Below, one piece after another: positions 26,526-34,965 of a stretch of DNA of 64,000 nucleotides; position 1 is the stretch's first letter; every line of letters starts with the position of its first letter. The notes below the pieces were generated by a model. The model searched no databases. It was given only the letters and a program-made list of their open reading frames with translations, and had not been told where the DNA came from. The position numbers and the translations under genes are program-made. Origin of the DNA: Candidatus Kuenenia stuttgartensis (lineage in GTDB: Bacteria; Pseudomonadota; Alphaproteobacteria; SMXS01); the NCBI GenBank assembly GCA_943329845.2, contig CALQFM020000006.1, positions 25,336 through 89,335 on the forward strand, given 5' to 3'.

Positions 26526-27074
26526 ATGAATTCAGCCGTTCTTCGTCAGCGTTTCGCCGCTGTTTCGATGGCCCTACACTGGGTCATGGTGCTGCTGGTT
26601 GCCGCAGTTTACGCGTGCATCCTGCTGCGTGGAAACTATCCCAAGGGAAGCGACCTGCGCGAAGGCCTGAAAACCTGGCATTTCATGCTTGGTCTTTCGG
26701 TCCTGGCGCTTGTTATCATCCGGGTCGTCGCACGTCTGATGAGCGCCAAGCCGCCGATTACGCCAGCGCCTCCTGCATGGCAAATGCTGTTCGCCAAGGT
26801 GGTGCATATTGCGCTCTACGGATTCATGCTGGCGATGCCGATCGCGGGTTGGATCATCCTGAGCGCCTCGGGCAAAGTCGTTCCCTTCTTCGGGCTCGAA
26901 TTCCCCGCGCTTGTTGGCCAAAGCAAGGATATCGCGAAGCAAGTGCAGGAGGTGCACGAGACGGTCGGCACGATCGGCTACTTTCTGATCGGCCTGCATG
27001 CCATTGCCGCGCTTTTCCACCACTACATTGTCAAGGACGATACGCTGCGGCGGATGTTGCCGGGCGGGCACTGA
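26526..27074 (+). CDS. Cytochrome b561 family protein
   Basis: A 182-residue integral membrane protein with four hydrophobic segments (about 15-33, 50-70, 88-110, 148-165) and haem-coordinating histidines in the expected helices (ALHW, TWHFMLG, KVVHIALYG, GLHAIAALFHHY). The family passes electrons from quinol to periplasmic acceptors or acts as a superoxide oxidase. With the peroxidase just upstream it could form a short electron path to peroxide. GGGGAAGAGG precedes the start. Confidence 0.9.
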   Translation: MNSAVLRQRFAAVSMALHWVMVLLVAAVYACILLRGNYPKGSDLREGLKTWHFMLGLSVLALVIIRVVARLMSAKPPITPAPPAWQMLFAKVVHIALYGFMLAMPIAGWIILSASGKVVPFFGLEFPALVGQSKDIAKQVQEVHETVGTIGYFLIGLHAIAALFHHYIVKDDTLRRMLPGGH

Positions 27075-27325
27075 TGTCGGCAGGCACATCGCACAGTCTT
27101 CTGAGCCGCGAGGTTTCGCCCGTCTACGCGTCGCTGCTGGCGTTGATTGGCGTAGCGCGCTTGCTTGATGCCCTCTTGCACCTAGTTGGCGCGGTCTGGA
27201 TTGGGCGCTATCTGGGCATCCCCGGCAGCATCCTGATCATGGCCTCGACCCGATATTCCCTGCGTAAGCGCAAAATCATCAGTCGGAAAAGCCGGCCAGG
27301 CTGCTCAAGGAGCAGCAATGGCTGA
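27074..27325 (+). CDS. Small possible membrane protein, unknown
   Basis: An 83-codon frame whose ATG overlaps the b561 stop (TGATG). It has one hydrophobic stretch (YASLLALIGVARLLDALLHLVGAVW) and a very basic tail (STRYSLRKRKIISRKSR). No family is recognised. It may be a real coupled small gene or a remnant; coding evidence is limited to the overlap and the membrane segment. A 7-bp hairpin (27300-27316) overlaps its 3' end. Confidence 0.3.
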   Translation: MSAGTSHSLLSREVSPVYASLLALIGVARLLDALLHLVGAVWIGRYLGIPGSILIMASTRYSLRKRKIISRKSRPGCSRSSNG

Positions 27326-27366
27326 CCTGGCTTCGATCCCCTCGCCGTCCGTTGGGTAGCTGAGCC

Positions 27367-28608
27367 GTGATCGCGGGCCCGTGGATCAACTTTGCCATCG
27401 CCATTGGGGTCGGGCTGATGATCGGGCTGGAGCGCGAACGGTCGAAAGGTGTTGGCTCGACCCGCCGCCCGGCTGGCATCCGGACATTCACACTCGCGGC
27501 GCTGATGGGAGCAGTCGCTTACCATCTCGGCGGTATTCCGCTTCTGATGATTGCAACCGCCGGCGTCATGGGGCTCACAGCCCTGTCCTATGCAGGGAGA
27601 CGCGATGACGATCCGGGCCTTACGACCGAAATCGGCTTGATCGCGACACCGCTACTTGGCGGCCTCGCGATGTTGGACACTGGCCTCGCTGCCGGGCTGG
27701 GCGCCGCAATTGCGGTTATCTTCGCGGTGAAGGAGGCGCTGCATGGCTTCGTGATGCGCGTCCTGACCGGAGCTGAAGTCACGGACGGCCTCATCTTTGC
27801 GGTCGCCACCCTGGTCATCTGGCCACAGCTCCCTGATCGCTACTTGGGGCCTCTTGAGGCGTTGAACCCGCACAGCATCTGGTTCCTTGTCATCCTTGTG
27901 ATGGCGCTTGGGGGATGCGGGCATCTCGCGACACGGGCGCTCGGAGCCCGCTTCGGGCTGCCCGTCGCCGGCCTTGCATCCGGCTTCGTCTCCAGCACGG
28001 CAACAATCGGATCAATGGCAGGCCAAGCGGCCAAGAACCCGGCGAGCATAACGGCGGCGGTTGCGGGAGCCATATTTTCGACAGTTGCAACCTTTGTTCA
28101 GCTTGGCCTGTTGCTCGTGATGGTCAGCCGCGCGACCCTAGTCCTAATGGCGCCAGCCCTGGGGGCAGGCGCACTCACCGCGACCCTGTATGGACTCGTC
28201 TTTGCGCTGCGCGCGGTGAAGCCAGAGGGTGGGGCTGACAGCGCACCGGGACGTGCGTTCAGCGTTGGCACCGCCCTCGGTCTCGCGGCGATGATGGCCG
28301 TCATGTTGGTGATTTCCGCGGCGTTGAGAAACTGGCTCGGGGAAGCCGGTGTCGCCGTAGGGGCAGTTGTCGCCGGCTTCGTCGACACTCATGCCGCAGC
28401 AATATCAGTCGCATCCTTGGTTGCAGCAGCGAAGATGACTCCGCAGGAGGCGGTATTGCCGATCCTGGCGGCGATGACGAGCAACGCAGCGGCAAAGATT
28501 ACGATGGCAATTGGCGCCGGCTCGCGTGGTTTTGCGCTAAGGGTAACGCCGGGATTGATCGTGCCCGTCGCGGCAGCTTGGGTTGTCGCATTGCCAACGG
28601 CGTTCTGA
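27367..28608 (+). CDS. MgtC/SapB-domain protein with DUF4010
   Basis: A 413-residue polytopic membrane protein. The N-terminal 130 residues are MgtC-like (VGLMIGLERERSKG, AGIRTFTLAALMGA, the family's ExR and GIRTF motifs). Residues 150-413 are the DUF4010 module with about eight hydrophobic segments (GFVSSTATIGSMAGQA, TSNAAAKITMA). Function is unknown; it is often annotated as Mg2+ or ion-related. The start is a GTG at 27367 with a weak ribosome site. Same relaxed codon use as the two redox genes upstream. Confidence 0.88.
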   Translation: MIAGPWINFAIAIGVGLMIGLERERSKGVGSTRRPAGIRTFTLAALMGAVAYHLGGIPLLMIATAGVMGLTALSYAGRRDDDPGLTTEIGLIATPLLGGLAMLDTGLAAGLGAAIAVIFAVKEALHGFVMRVLTGAEVTDGLIFAVATLVIWPQLPDRYLGPLEALNPHSIWFLVILVMALGGCGHLATRALGARFGLPVAGLASGFVSSTATIGSMAGQAAKNPASITAAVAGAIFSTVATFVQLGLLLVMVSRATLVLMAPALGAGALTATLYGLVFALRAVKPEGGADSAPGRAFSVGTALGLAAMMAVMLVISAALRNWLGEAGVAVGAVVAGFVDTHAAAISVASLVAAAKMTPQEAVLPILAAMTSNAAAKITMAIGAGSRGFALRVTPGLIVPVAAAWVVALPTAF

Positions 28609-28918
28609 TGATCGGAATCGATTCTGTAGCGCGGGCCGCACATGCACGGCACGACCTATGGCGCTCTCTGCGACGTTAGCCCGTTGCTCGGCTCCCGAAG
28701 CGACCTGAGCACTGCCGAAGAATCGATTGCAGACGTCACGGCAATCGACCGATTCTAGCTTCGTTGATGAACGTCGGCTATGGGTTGGAAGCAGGCTCCT
28801 GCCGAGCAAGAGGCATGAGGGTGCATAGTCACTCATATTCGAGCATTGCGCGAACAACTCGATTGCCGCGTGGCTGCGCTCCTCGCAACGACGGAGTCGG
28901 GCGGGGCGCTGACGGCCC
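28609..28918. other. 310-base gap holding a REP-like sequence
   Basis: No gene is supported between the DUF4010 gene and the convergent Rieske gene. Short GAATCGAT-type repeats occur near 28614 and 28719. The right part holds the dispersed repeat listed at 28859. Confidence 0.45.
28859..28896. repeat. REP-like dispersed intergenic repeat
   Basis: The minus-strand reading CTCCGTCGTTGCGAGGAG followed by CGCAGCCACGCGGCAATC matches the widespread proteobacterial intergenic repeat of the form CGTCATTGCGAGGAG...GCAATCC. It sits 23 bases from the end of the Rieske gene and may mark the border of the inserted block. Confidence 0.5.
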
Positions 28919-30298
28919 TCAGTCGTCCAGATACTTGTCCAGCGTCTGGTGCATCAGCCTGACACGGACCTCCTGGTAGTTCAGCAGGGTCTCGCCCTTC
29001 TTGCGCGCCGCGCGCATGCCTTCCTGCTGGGCACGGAGGTTGTTGGTGTCCTGGTCGTAGACGTGGCCGAGGATCGGGTCGAAGCCGGGCACGGTGGTGA
29101 AGCTGTCTGCCTCGGTCAGCCGGTACGGCGCGGCGGGCTCGGGGCACGGGCCGTTTTCCGGCATGGGCCGCAGGATCAACAGCTCGAACAGGGTGCGGTG
29201 CGGGTCGTCGCCGATGGGCCGGAAGCGGTAGACCATGGGCAGTGACAGCTGCGGGAACAGGATCATGTTGGGGAAGATGCCGTATTGCGACACGTCGACC
29301 ATCTCGGTGTCGGTGTAGCGGCCGAGGTCGACGCCATACGCTTCGCCGAGAGTCTGCCGCAGCACCCGCGCCATCACCATGCGCGCCGTCTCGCCTTCGC
29401 CCACGGTCATGGCGTCGCCCAGGATGGTGCGGTCGCCGACCAGCATGTCGTCGATCAGCTGCTGCTCGGTCGGGCGCGGCTCGATCAGCTGGCTCGGGAT
29501 GCCGAAGGCGCAGAAGAAGCGCGAGACGTTATCGGTGAACACGTCGTACTGGGTGCCCTCGTCGTCGGCGCCCAGCAGCAGCTGCGGATGGGTTTCCTGG
29601 GTGTGGTAGTTCTCGACGAAGGCTTCCTTGCCGGCCTTCCAGTTGCAGTACAGCTCCTTCTCGATATGCAGCTCGACGAAGCGGCGTTCCATGTCGAAAT
29701 TGGCGAAGTGCTCGGGCACCGGCGCGATGTAGTCCACCAGCGGCGCGGCGTCCGGATCAAAGTTCACGAACACGAAGCCGCCCCACAGGCCGATGCTCAC
29801 CCGCGGCATGGTGAAGTCGCGCTCCATCACGTGCGGCGCGTCCCAGCCATAGGGCACCCGCTGCAGTTCGCCGGCCAGCGACCAGGTCCAGCCGTGGAAC
29901 GGGCAGCGCAGCGCCGTCACGCTGCCCGACATGCCGCCGAGCGCGAACTTGGTGCCGCGGTGCATGCAGGAATTGACGAAGCCGGCGACCGATCCGTCCT
30001 CCTGCCGCACGATCAGCGCCGAATGGCGGCCAACCTCGTAGACGTAGTAGTCGCCCGGCTCGGGGATGTGCTCCTCGCGGCACGCCCATTGCCAGGCGCG
30101 CGGCCACATGCGCTCCATCTCGCGGTCGAAGAAAGCCTGGCTGGTGTAGCGCTCGAACGGGATGTCCTCGTCGCCGAGGAAGCGCGGGCTTTCAAGCTCG
30201 AACACGGCGGGCACCGGCCGGCCGTCGCGGTGCACCAGCGCCTGCATGGAGGGCGTCGCGCGGCCCCTGGTCAGCGACTTCAGGACGTCATCGTTCAT
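28919..30298 (-). CDS. Rieske non-haem iron oxygenase, alpha subunit (2)
   Basis: A 459-residue oxygenase subunit. Rieske ligands are C111/H113 (CMHRG) and C132/H135 (CPFHGWTWS). Mononuclear iron histidines are H232 and H237 (YHTQETH) after NWK. It is a clear paralogue of the oxygenase at 17762: both share IPFERYTS, WQWACREEHIPEPGDY and the C-terminal GHVYDQDT/GHIYDQDT region. No electron-transfer partner is adjacent. It is divergent from an SDR gene with a palindromic element between them. The ATG at 30298 is the first in-frame start after that element. Confidence 0.92.
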   Translation of the reverse strand: MNDDVLKSLTRGRATPSMQALVHRDGRPVPAVFELESPRFLGDEDIPFERYTSQAFFDREMERMWPRAWQWACREEHIPEPGDYYVYEVGRHSALIVRQEDGSVAGFVNSCMHRGTKFALGGMSGSVTALRCPFHGWTWSLAGELQRVPYGWDAPHVMERDFTMPRVSIGLWGGFVFVNFDPDAAPLVDYIAPVPEHFANFDMERRFVELHIEKELYCNWKAGKEAFVENYHTQETHPQLLLGADDEGTQYDVFTDNVSRFFCAFGIPSQLIEPRPTEQQLIDDMLVGDRTILGDAMTVGEGETARMVMARVLRQTLGEAYGVDLGRYTDTEMVDVSQYGIFPNMILFPQLSLPMVYRFRPIGDDPHRTLFELLILRPMPENGPCPEPAAPYRLTEADSFTTVPGFDPILGHVYDQDTNNLRAQQEGMRAARKKGETLLNYQEVRVRLMHQTLDKYLDD

Positions 30299-30330
30299 CT
30301 GCGTCTTCCCCGTATTCAAGGGAAGTATAT

Positions 30331-30358
30331 TTTTTATTGCACAATTGCACAATAAAAA
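30331..30358. promoter_or_regulatory. Palindromic element D between divergent Rieske and SDR genes
   Basis: Perfect arms TTTTTATTG (30331-30339) and CAATAAAAA (30350-30358) around a ten-base centre with a TTGCACAA direct repeat. It lies between two divergent starts and is a candidate repressor site; its half-site (CACAATAAA) resembles that of elements A-C (GAACAATAAA). Confidence 0.5.
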
Positions 30359-30435
30359 GCGATGGTAGGATGAGCGCGCGGGCCTCTCGGGAAGGAGCGC
30401 CCGCCGCAGACGCAAACGGGAAACGGGAGACAGTC

Positions 30436-31245
30436 ATGGGTCAGCTCGATGGCAAGGCCGCCGTCATCATCGGCGCGTCCGAAACCGGCAACATGGGGCA
30501 GGCCATCGCCCGGCGCTACCGCAAGGAGGGCGCCCAGGTCGTCGTCGCCAGCCGCAAGGCCGAGAAGTCGGCGGCGTTCGCGAAGGAGATCGGCGCGTTC
30601 TCGACCGCCTGCGACATCACGAAGAAGGACGACCTGTTCGCGCTGGCCGACTTCGCCAAGGAGAAGATGGGCAAGGTGGACATCGCCGTGAACTCGTCGG
30701 GCCTGGCGCTGGGCGGCCCGTTCCTCGAGTTCGGCGAGAAGGACCTGGACACGCTGATCGCGCTGCAGTTCAAGGGCTCGTTCTTCTTCCTGCAGGCCAT
30801 GGTCGCCGCCATGCTGGATACAGGCGGCTCGATCATCCAGCTCAGTTCGGCGGTGGCGCAGCGCTCGACCACGGTCGATGGCGGGTTCGACGCCTATATG
30901 GGCACCAAGGCGGGCATCGACCACGTGGTGCGCGCCGTCGCCAACCAGTTCGGCCGGCGCGGCATCAGGGTCAACACCATCGCCGCCGGCCACACCGACA
31001 CGCCGATGCATCACGGCGCCTATGAAGGCGACATCCCGGACTGGATGAAGGCCTGCTTCGCCGATGCGACGCCCATGGGCCGCTACGGCACCTGCGAGGA
31101 CATCGCCGCCGCCGCCGTCTGGCTGGCCAGCGACGAATGCTTCATGACCGGCGAGGACATGCAGGTGAATGGCGGCCTCACCCTGCGCCGCAACCCGCTG
31201 AAGGACGACCTGGAGCGCTACGAGCGCGAGTGGAAACCGGCCTGA
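30436..31245 (+). CDS. SDR-family oxidoreductase
   Basis: A 269-residue SDR. The cofactor loop reads GASETGNMGQA, the longer FabI-like spacing, and the catalytic Tyr154 and Lys158 (YMGTK) are present with Ser137/138. The C-terminus extends beyond the usual QVNGG motif by about 25 charged residues. GGGAGA precedes the ATG at 30436. It heads a plus-strand set with the metallo-hydrolase and ABM genes, divergent from the second Rieske gene. Confidence 0.9.
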   Translation: MGQLDGKAAVIIGASETGNMGQAIARRYRKEGAQVVVASRKAEKSAAFAKEIGAFSTACDITKKDDLFALADFAKEKMGKVDIAVNSSGLALGGPFLEFGEKDLDTLIALQFKGSFFFLQAMVAAMLDTGGSIIQLSSAVAQRSTTVDGGFDAYMGTKAGIDHVVRAVANQFGRRGIRVNTIAAGHTDTPMHHGAYEGDIPDWMKACFADATPMGRYGTCEDIAAAAVWLASDECFMTGEDMQVNGGLTLRRNPLKDDLERYEREWKPA

Positions 31246-31268
31246 TGGGGTCCTCGACGGAGGACATG

Positions 31269-32138
31269 ATGCACTGGCGCATCGGCGACGTCACCGTCAC
31301 CCGGATCGTCGAATCGACGTTCGAGGGGCTGGAAGCCTTCCTGCCGGACGCGACGCCCGAGGTGGTGCTGAAATATGACTGGCTGCGCCCGTTCCTGACG
31401 GACGAGGGCGTGCTGAAGTTCAGCATCCACGCGCTGGTGATCGAGACGCCGTCGCGCCGCATCATCGTCGACACCTGCGTCGGCAACGAAAAGCCGCGCG
31501 AGGTCTTTCCCATCTGGCACATGCTGCAGACCGGTTTCCTGGACGACCTGGCGAAAGCCGGCTTTCCGCCGGAAACCTTCGACACCGTGCTGTGCACCCA
31601 TCTGCATCTCGACCACGTGGGCTGGAACACCATGCTGGTCGGCGGCGAATGGGTGCCGACCTTTCCCAACGCCCGCTACCTGATCGAGCGCAGCGAGTTC
31701 GCCTTCCTCGACACCGAGGGCGCCGACGACGGCCAGGACCAGTGGGCGCGCGACATGAACGCGGCGGTCATGGCCGATTCGGTCCGCCCCGTCGTCGCGG
31801 CCGGACTGGTCGACCTGGTGTCGGCCGACCACGTGGTCTGCGACGAGGTGCGGCTGGTGCCGACCCCGGGCCATACGCCCGGGCACGTCAGCATCCGCAT
31901 CGACTCGCGGGGCGAAAGCGCCCTGATCACCGGCGACTTCATCCATCATCCCTGCCAGCTCGCCCATCCTGAATGGTCGCTGACGTCGGATTTCGACCCG
32001 ACGCAGTCGGCGCAGACCCGCGAGGGCGTGTTCTCCGGCCTGGCCGGCACGCCGACGCTGGTCATCGGCACCCATTGGCCCGATCCCACCGCCGGCCGCA
32101 TCGCCCGCGACGCCGGCGCCTTTCGCCTCGACATCTGA
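31269..32138 (+). CDS. MBL-fold metallo-hydrolase
   Basis: A 289-residue metallo-beta-lactamase-fold enzyme. The metal motif T-H111-L-H113-L-D115-H116-V is intact and is followed by PTPGHTPGHVS and by ITGDFIHHP, giving the second metal site. Members near catabolic genes cleave lactones, thioesters or sulfate esters. The start at 31269 is preferred because GGAGG lies five bases upstream; an ATG at 31245 overlaps the SDR stop and is an alternative. The ABM gene follows 11 bases downstream. Confidence 0.88.
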   Translation: MHWRIGDVTVTRIVESTFEGLEAFLPDATPEVVLKYDWLRPFLTDEGVLKFSIHALVIETPSRRIIVDTCVGNEKPREVFPIWHMLQTGFLDDLAKAGFPPETFDTVLCTHLHLDHVGWNTMLVGGEWVPTFPNARYLIERSEFAFLDTEGADDGQDQWARDMNAAVMADSVRPVVAAGLVDLVSADHVVCDEVRLVPTPGHTPGHVSIRIDSRGESALITGDFIHHPCQLAHPEWSLTSDFDPTQSAQTREGVFSGLAGTPTLVIGTHWPDPTAGRIARDAGAFRLDI

Positions 32139-32149
32139 CGGAGACCCGA

Positions 32150-32497
32150 ATGCTGATCGCCACCGGCCGCCTGGAGACCGATCCCCCGCTGGTTCACGAA
32201 CTCCTCGCCGACCTGCGCGCGGGCATCGACCGGTCGCTCGCCGAGGACGGTTGCCAGTTCTATTCCTTCGCGCTGGAAGACGAAGCCTCCGGCCGGATCA
32301 TCACCCTGCAGATCTGGCGCGACGAGGAGGCGCTGGCGGCCCATCTGTGTGCGCCCGAGCTGGGCGGCCTGATCGCGCGCTGGACGGGGCGCTACACCGT
32401 CCATACGAAGTTCTACGATGCCGAGAACGAACGGCCGGTCGGCCAATGGCACAATCCGGCGCTCGCCCGGATGATCGAGGACAGCCGGCGCTCCTAG
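32150..32497 (+). CDS. Antibiotic biosynthesis monooxygenase-like protein
   Basis: A 115-residue ABM-fold protein: DRSLAEDGCQFYSFALEDEA, then LQIWRDEEALAAHL and a C-terminal strand. It resembles the protein at 575 in layout. It is the third gene of the set with the SDR and MBL hydrolase, starting 11 bases after the latter, with ACGGAG upstream. Substrate unknown; cofactor-free oxygenase or a binding protein are both possible. Confidence 0.75.
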   Translation: MLIATGRLETDPPLVHELLADLRAGIDRSLAEDGCQFYSFALEDEASGRIITLQIWRDEEALAAHLCAPELGGLIARWTGRYTVHTKFYDAENERPVGQWHNPALARMIEDSRRS

Positions 32498-32572
32498 CAC
32501 CCCTGCCGACAATCCGGATAGGCGCGGCGCGAGATGTGCTAGGGTGTCACAACGGATGAAATTGTTTGGGCC

Positions 32573-34759
32573 ATGAAGCGGATTTCCACGTGGGAGCTTT
32601 GGGTTGGCGCGGCGCTGGTGGCGATCACCGCGCTGCTGGTCGTCGGCGCGGGCTATTACGGCCAACGAATTGAGGAACGCCGGCTGCGCGACCTCGCCAT
32701 CACCGCTGCCGCGTCGCTGGATGCCCATGACGTCGCGGCGCTGGCTACCGACACCAACTACGACGCGTTCGCCGGCAAGGCCGAGTTCGCCGGCATTCGC
32801 GAGACCTTGGCGCGCATGCGCAAATCGATTCCCGACGCGCGGTTCATCTACCTGATCGCAAAGCCGTCCGGCGACTGGCGGTTCCTGGCCGATGCCGAGC
32901 CTGCGGGATCCAGGGACTACTCGCCTCCCGGCCAGGTCTATGAGGATGATCCGTCCGGCTTCGAGACCGTGCTGCGTACAGGGCAGCCCTTCGTCGAGCC
33001 CATGTCGCAGGATCAATGGGGCGTCTGGGTGTCCGGCGAGGCGCCGGTCAGGGACCCGGAAACCGGCAAGACCGTCGCGGTGCTGGGCATCGACGTCGAC
33101 GCCAGCAACTGGGTTTCCCATGTCTGGGGTTATCGCTGGGCCGGTTTCGGCGTCGCCATGCTGATCGTCGTCATTGCCGGCCTGTTCTCCTACGGGCGGC
33201 GCCGTCAGGAGCGCGACATGGACGCGCTCGCCGCCGAGGAGGATCGCACCCGCACCATCATGAGCGCAGCCGCCGTCGGCCTAGTCACCATCGATGAGAA
33301 CGGCGTGATCCAGTCGTTCAACCCGGAAGCCGAGAAGATCTTCGGCTACGGCGCCGAAGAGGCCATCGGTCTCAACGTGTCGGCGCTGATGCCCGAGGCC
33401 GAGCAGGACGAGCATGGTGGGCACATCGCCCGCTACCTGACCGGCGGATCCAGCAGGATCGTCGGCAAGGGGGCTCGTGAGGTGCTGGGGCGGCGCAAGA
33501 ACGGCAAGATGTTTGCGCTCGAGCTCGCGGTCGCGCGGATGTCTGCCGGCGGCCGCACAAGCTTCGTCGGCAGCATCCAGGACATCTCCGAGCGCAAGGC
33601 CGCCGAGGAAAATCTGCGCCAGGCGCAGAAGATGGAGACGCTCGGCCAGCTCACCGGCGGCGTGGCGCACGACATCAACAACATGCTGATGTCCATGCAG
33701 CTCAACATGCAGGTGGTCGAGGACAGGATCGCCGACGATCCGGAGGCCGTGGAATGCATGCAGGCGGCGCTGGGCGCACTCAAGCGCGGCGCCGAACTCA
33801 CCGACCGCCTGCTGGCGTTCTCGCGCAAGCAGCCGCTGCAGCCCAAGGTGACCAATGTCAACGGGCTGGTGGGCGAGACGCTGCAGCTGCTGCAGCGGAC
33901 CCTGCAGGCGTCGGTCGGCGTGAACACGTCGCTCGCCGCCGGCACTTGGTCCATCGAGGTCGATCCCAGCCAGCTGACCAACGCCATCGTCAATCTGGCG
34001 ATCAATGCCCGCGACGCCATGCCGGACGGCGGCACGCTGACCATCGAGACGTCGAACATGGAACTCGACGACGATTATGTGGCCCAGCTCGAGGGGATGA
34101 AGCCGGGCGACTATGTGCTGATCGCCGTCAGCGACACCGGCACCGGCATGCCGCGGGCCGTGGCGGAACGGGCGTTCGACCCGTTCTTCACCACCAAGCC
34201 GGTGGGCAAGGGCAGCGGCCTTGGCCTGTCGATGGTCTACGGCTTCGTCAAGCAGTCGGGCGGCCACGTCAAGATCTACAGCGAGGAGGGCAAGGGAACG
34301 ACGGTGAAGATGTTCTTCCCGCGCACCGGCGCGCAGTCGCTGGCGCAGCTGCGGCCACGGTCGCAGCGTCCGCCGGGCGCGCGTGGCGAGACCATCCTGC
34401 TGGTCGAGGACGACATGGACGTGCAGGTCAGCATCTCCCGCATCCTGAACACCTTCGGCTACAAGGTGCATGCCTCGTCAAGCGGTCCCGACGCGCTCAG
34501 GCTGATCGACGGCGGCCTGCGCCCGGACCTGATCCTTGCCGACGTGGTGCTGCCCCACGGCATGAGTGGCCCCCAGGTAGCCGAAGCGGTGCTCGAACGG
34601 GTGCCGGCCTGCAGGGCCCTGTTCATGTCGGGCTACACCGACAACGTGCTGATCCACGAGGGCCGGATCGATCCCGGCATTGTCCTGCTGTCGAAGCCCT
34701 TCCCGCGCGAGACGGTGGCTACCAAGATCCGCCAGATTCTCGACGCGCCCGCCGCCTGA
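32573..34759 (+). CDS. Hybrid sensor histidine kinase (PAS, HisKA, HATPase, REC)
   Basis: A 728-residue membrane kinase. Transmembrane segments lie near 8-28 and 187-209 with an extracytoplasmic sensor between them. A PAS domain spans about 225-345 (IQSFNPEAEKIFGYGAEEAIG). HisKA carries the phosphoacceptor H366 in GGVAHDINNM. HATPase_c has NLAINARDAMP, DTGTGMP and GSGLGLSMVYGF. The C-terminal receiver has the acidic pair EDD and phosphoacceptor D657 (LADVVLP). No output gene is adjacent. It shares architecture with the hybrid kinase at 58882. A GCTAGGGT-type box lies about 35 bases before the start. Confidence 0.93.
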   Translation: MKRISTWELWVGAALVAITALLVVGAGYYGQRIEERRLRDLAITAAASLDAHDVAALATDTNYDAFAGKAEFAGIRETLARMRKSIPDARFIYLIAKPSGDWRFLADAEPAGSRDYSPPGQVYEDDPSGFETVLRTGQPFVEPMSQDQWGVWVSGEAPVRDPETGKTVAVLGIDVDASNWVSHVWGYRWAGFGVAMLIVVIAGLFSYGRRRQERDMDALAAEEDRTRTIMSAAAVGLVTIDENGVIQSFNPEAEKIFGYGAEEAIGLNVSALMPEAEQDEHGGHIARYLTGGSSRIVGKGAREVLGRRKNGKMFALELAVARMSAGGRTSFVGSIQDISERKAAEENLRQAQKMETLGQLTGGVAHDINNMLMSMQLNMQVVEDRIADDPEAVECMQAALGALKRGAELTDRLLAFSRKQPLQPKVTNVNGLVGETLQLLQRTLQASVGVNTSLAAGTWSIEVDPSQLTNAIVNLAINARDAMPDGGTLTIETSNMELDDDYVAQLEGMKPGDYVLIAVSDTGTGMPRAVAERAFDPFFTTKPVGKGSGLGLSMVYGFVKQSGGHVKIYSEEGKGTTVKMFFPRTGAQSLAQLRPRSQRPPGARGETILLVEDDMDVQVSISRILNTFGYKVHASSSGPDALRLIDGGLRPDLILADVVLPHGMSGPQVAEAVLERVPACRALFMSGYTDNVLIHEGRIDPGIVLLSKPFPRETVATKIRQILDAPAA

Positions 34760-34826
34760 CCAGCAACCACGCCCCGCCGCCGTTCGCGCACATCGGTAAG
34801 TGCCTGCTTTGTAATTGCAGGTTGGA

Positions 34827-34844
34827 ACCGGCAATCTTGCCGGT
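34827..34844. promoter_or_regulatory. Short perfect palindrome upstream of ligase gene
   Basis: Arms ACCGGCAA and TTGCCGGT separated by two bases, 120 bases before the ligase start at 34966. It could be an operator or a hairpin; nothing else supports either. Confidence 0.25.
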
Positions 34845-34965
34845 AAAGGCCGGCCATCGGGGGATCCGGCCCGCGGTCGACGCCCGGCGCGCCGGGCGCA
34901 ATTTCCAGGCATGACATGCAGGCATCGACCACCAGGCAGCATGCGCGAAGAGGCGTTCTTTCCGC

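Noticed and set aside
27300..27316. Hairpin GCTGCTC-AAG-GAGCAGC as terminator
   Set aside because: Short stem, no T-run, and it lies inside an open frame.
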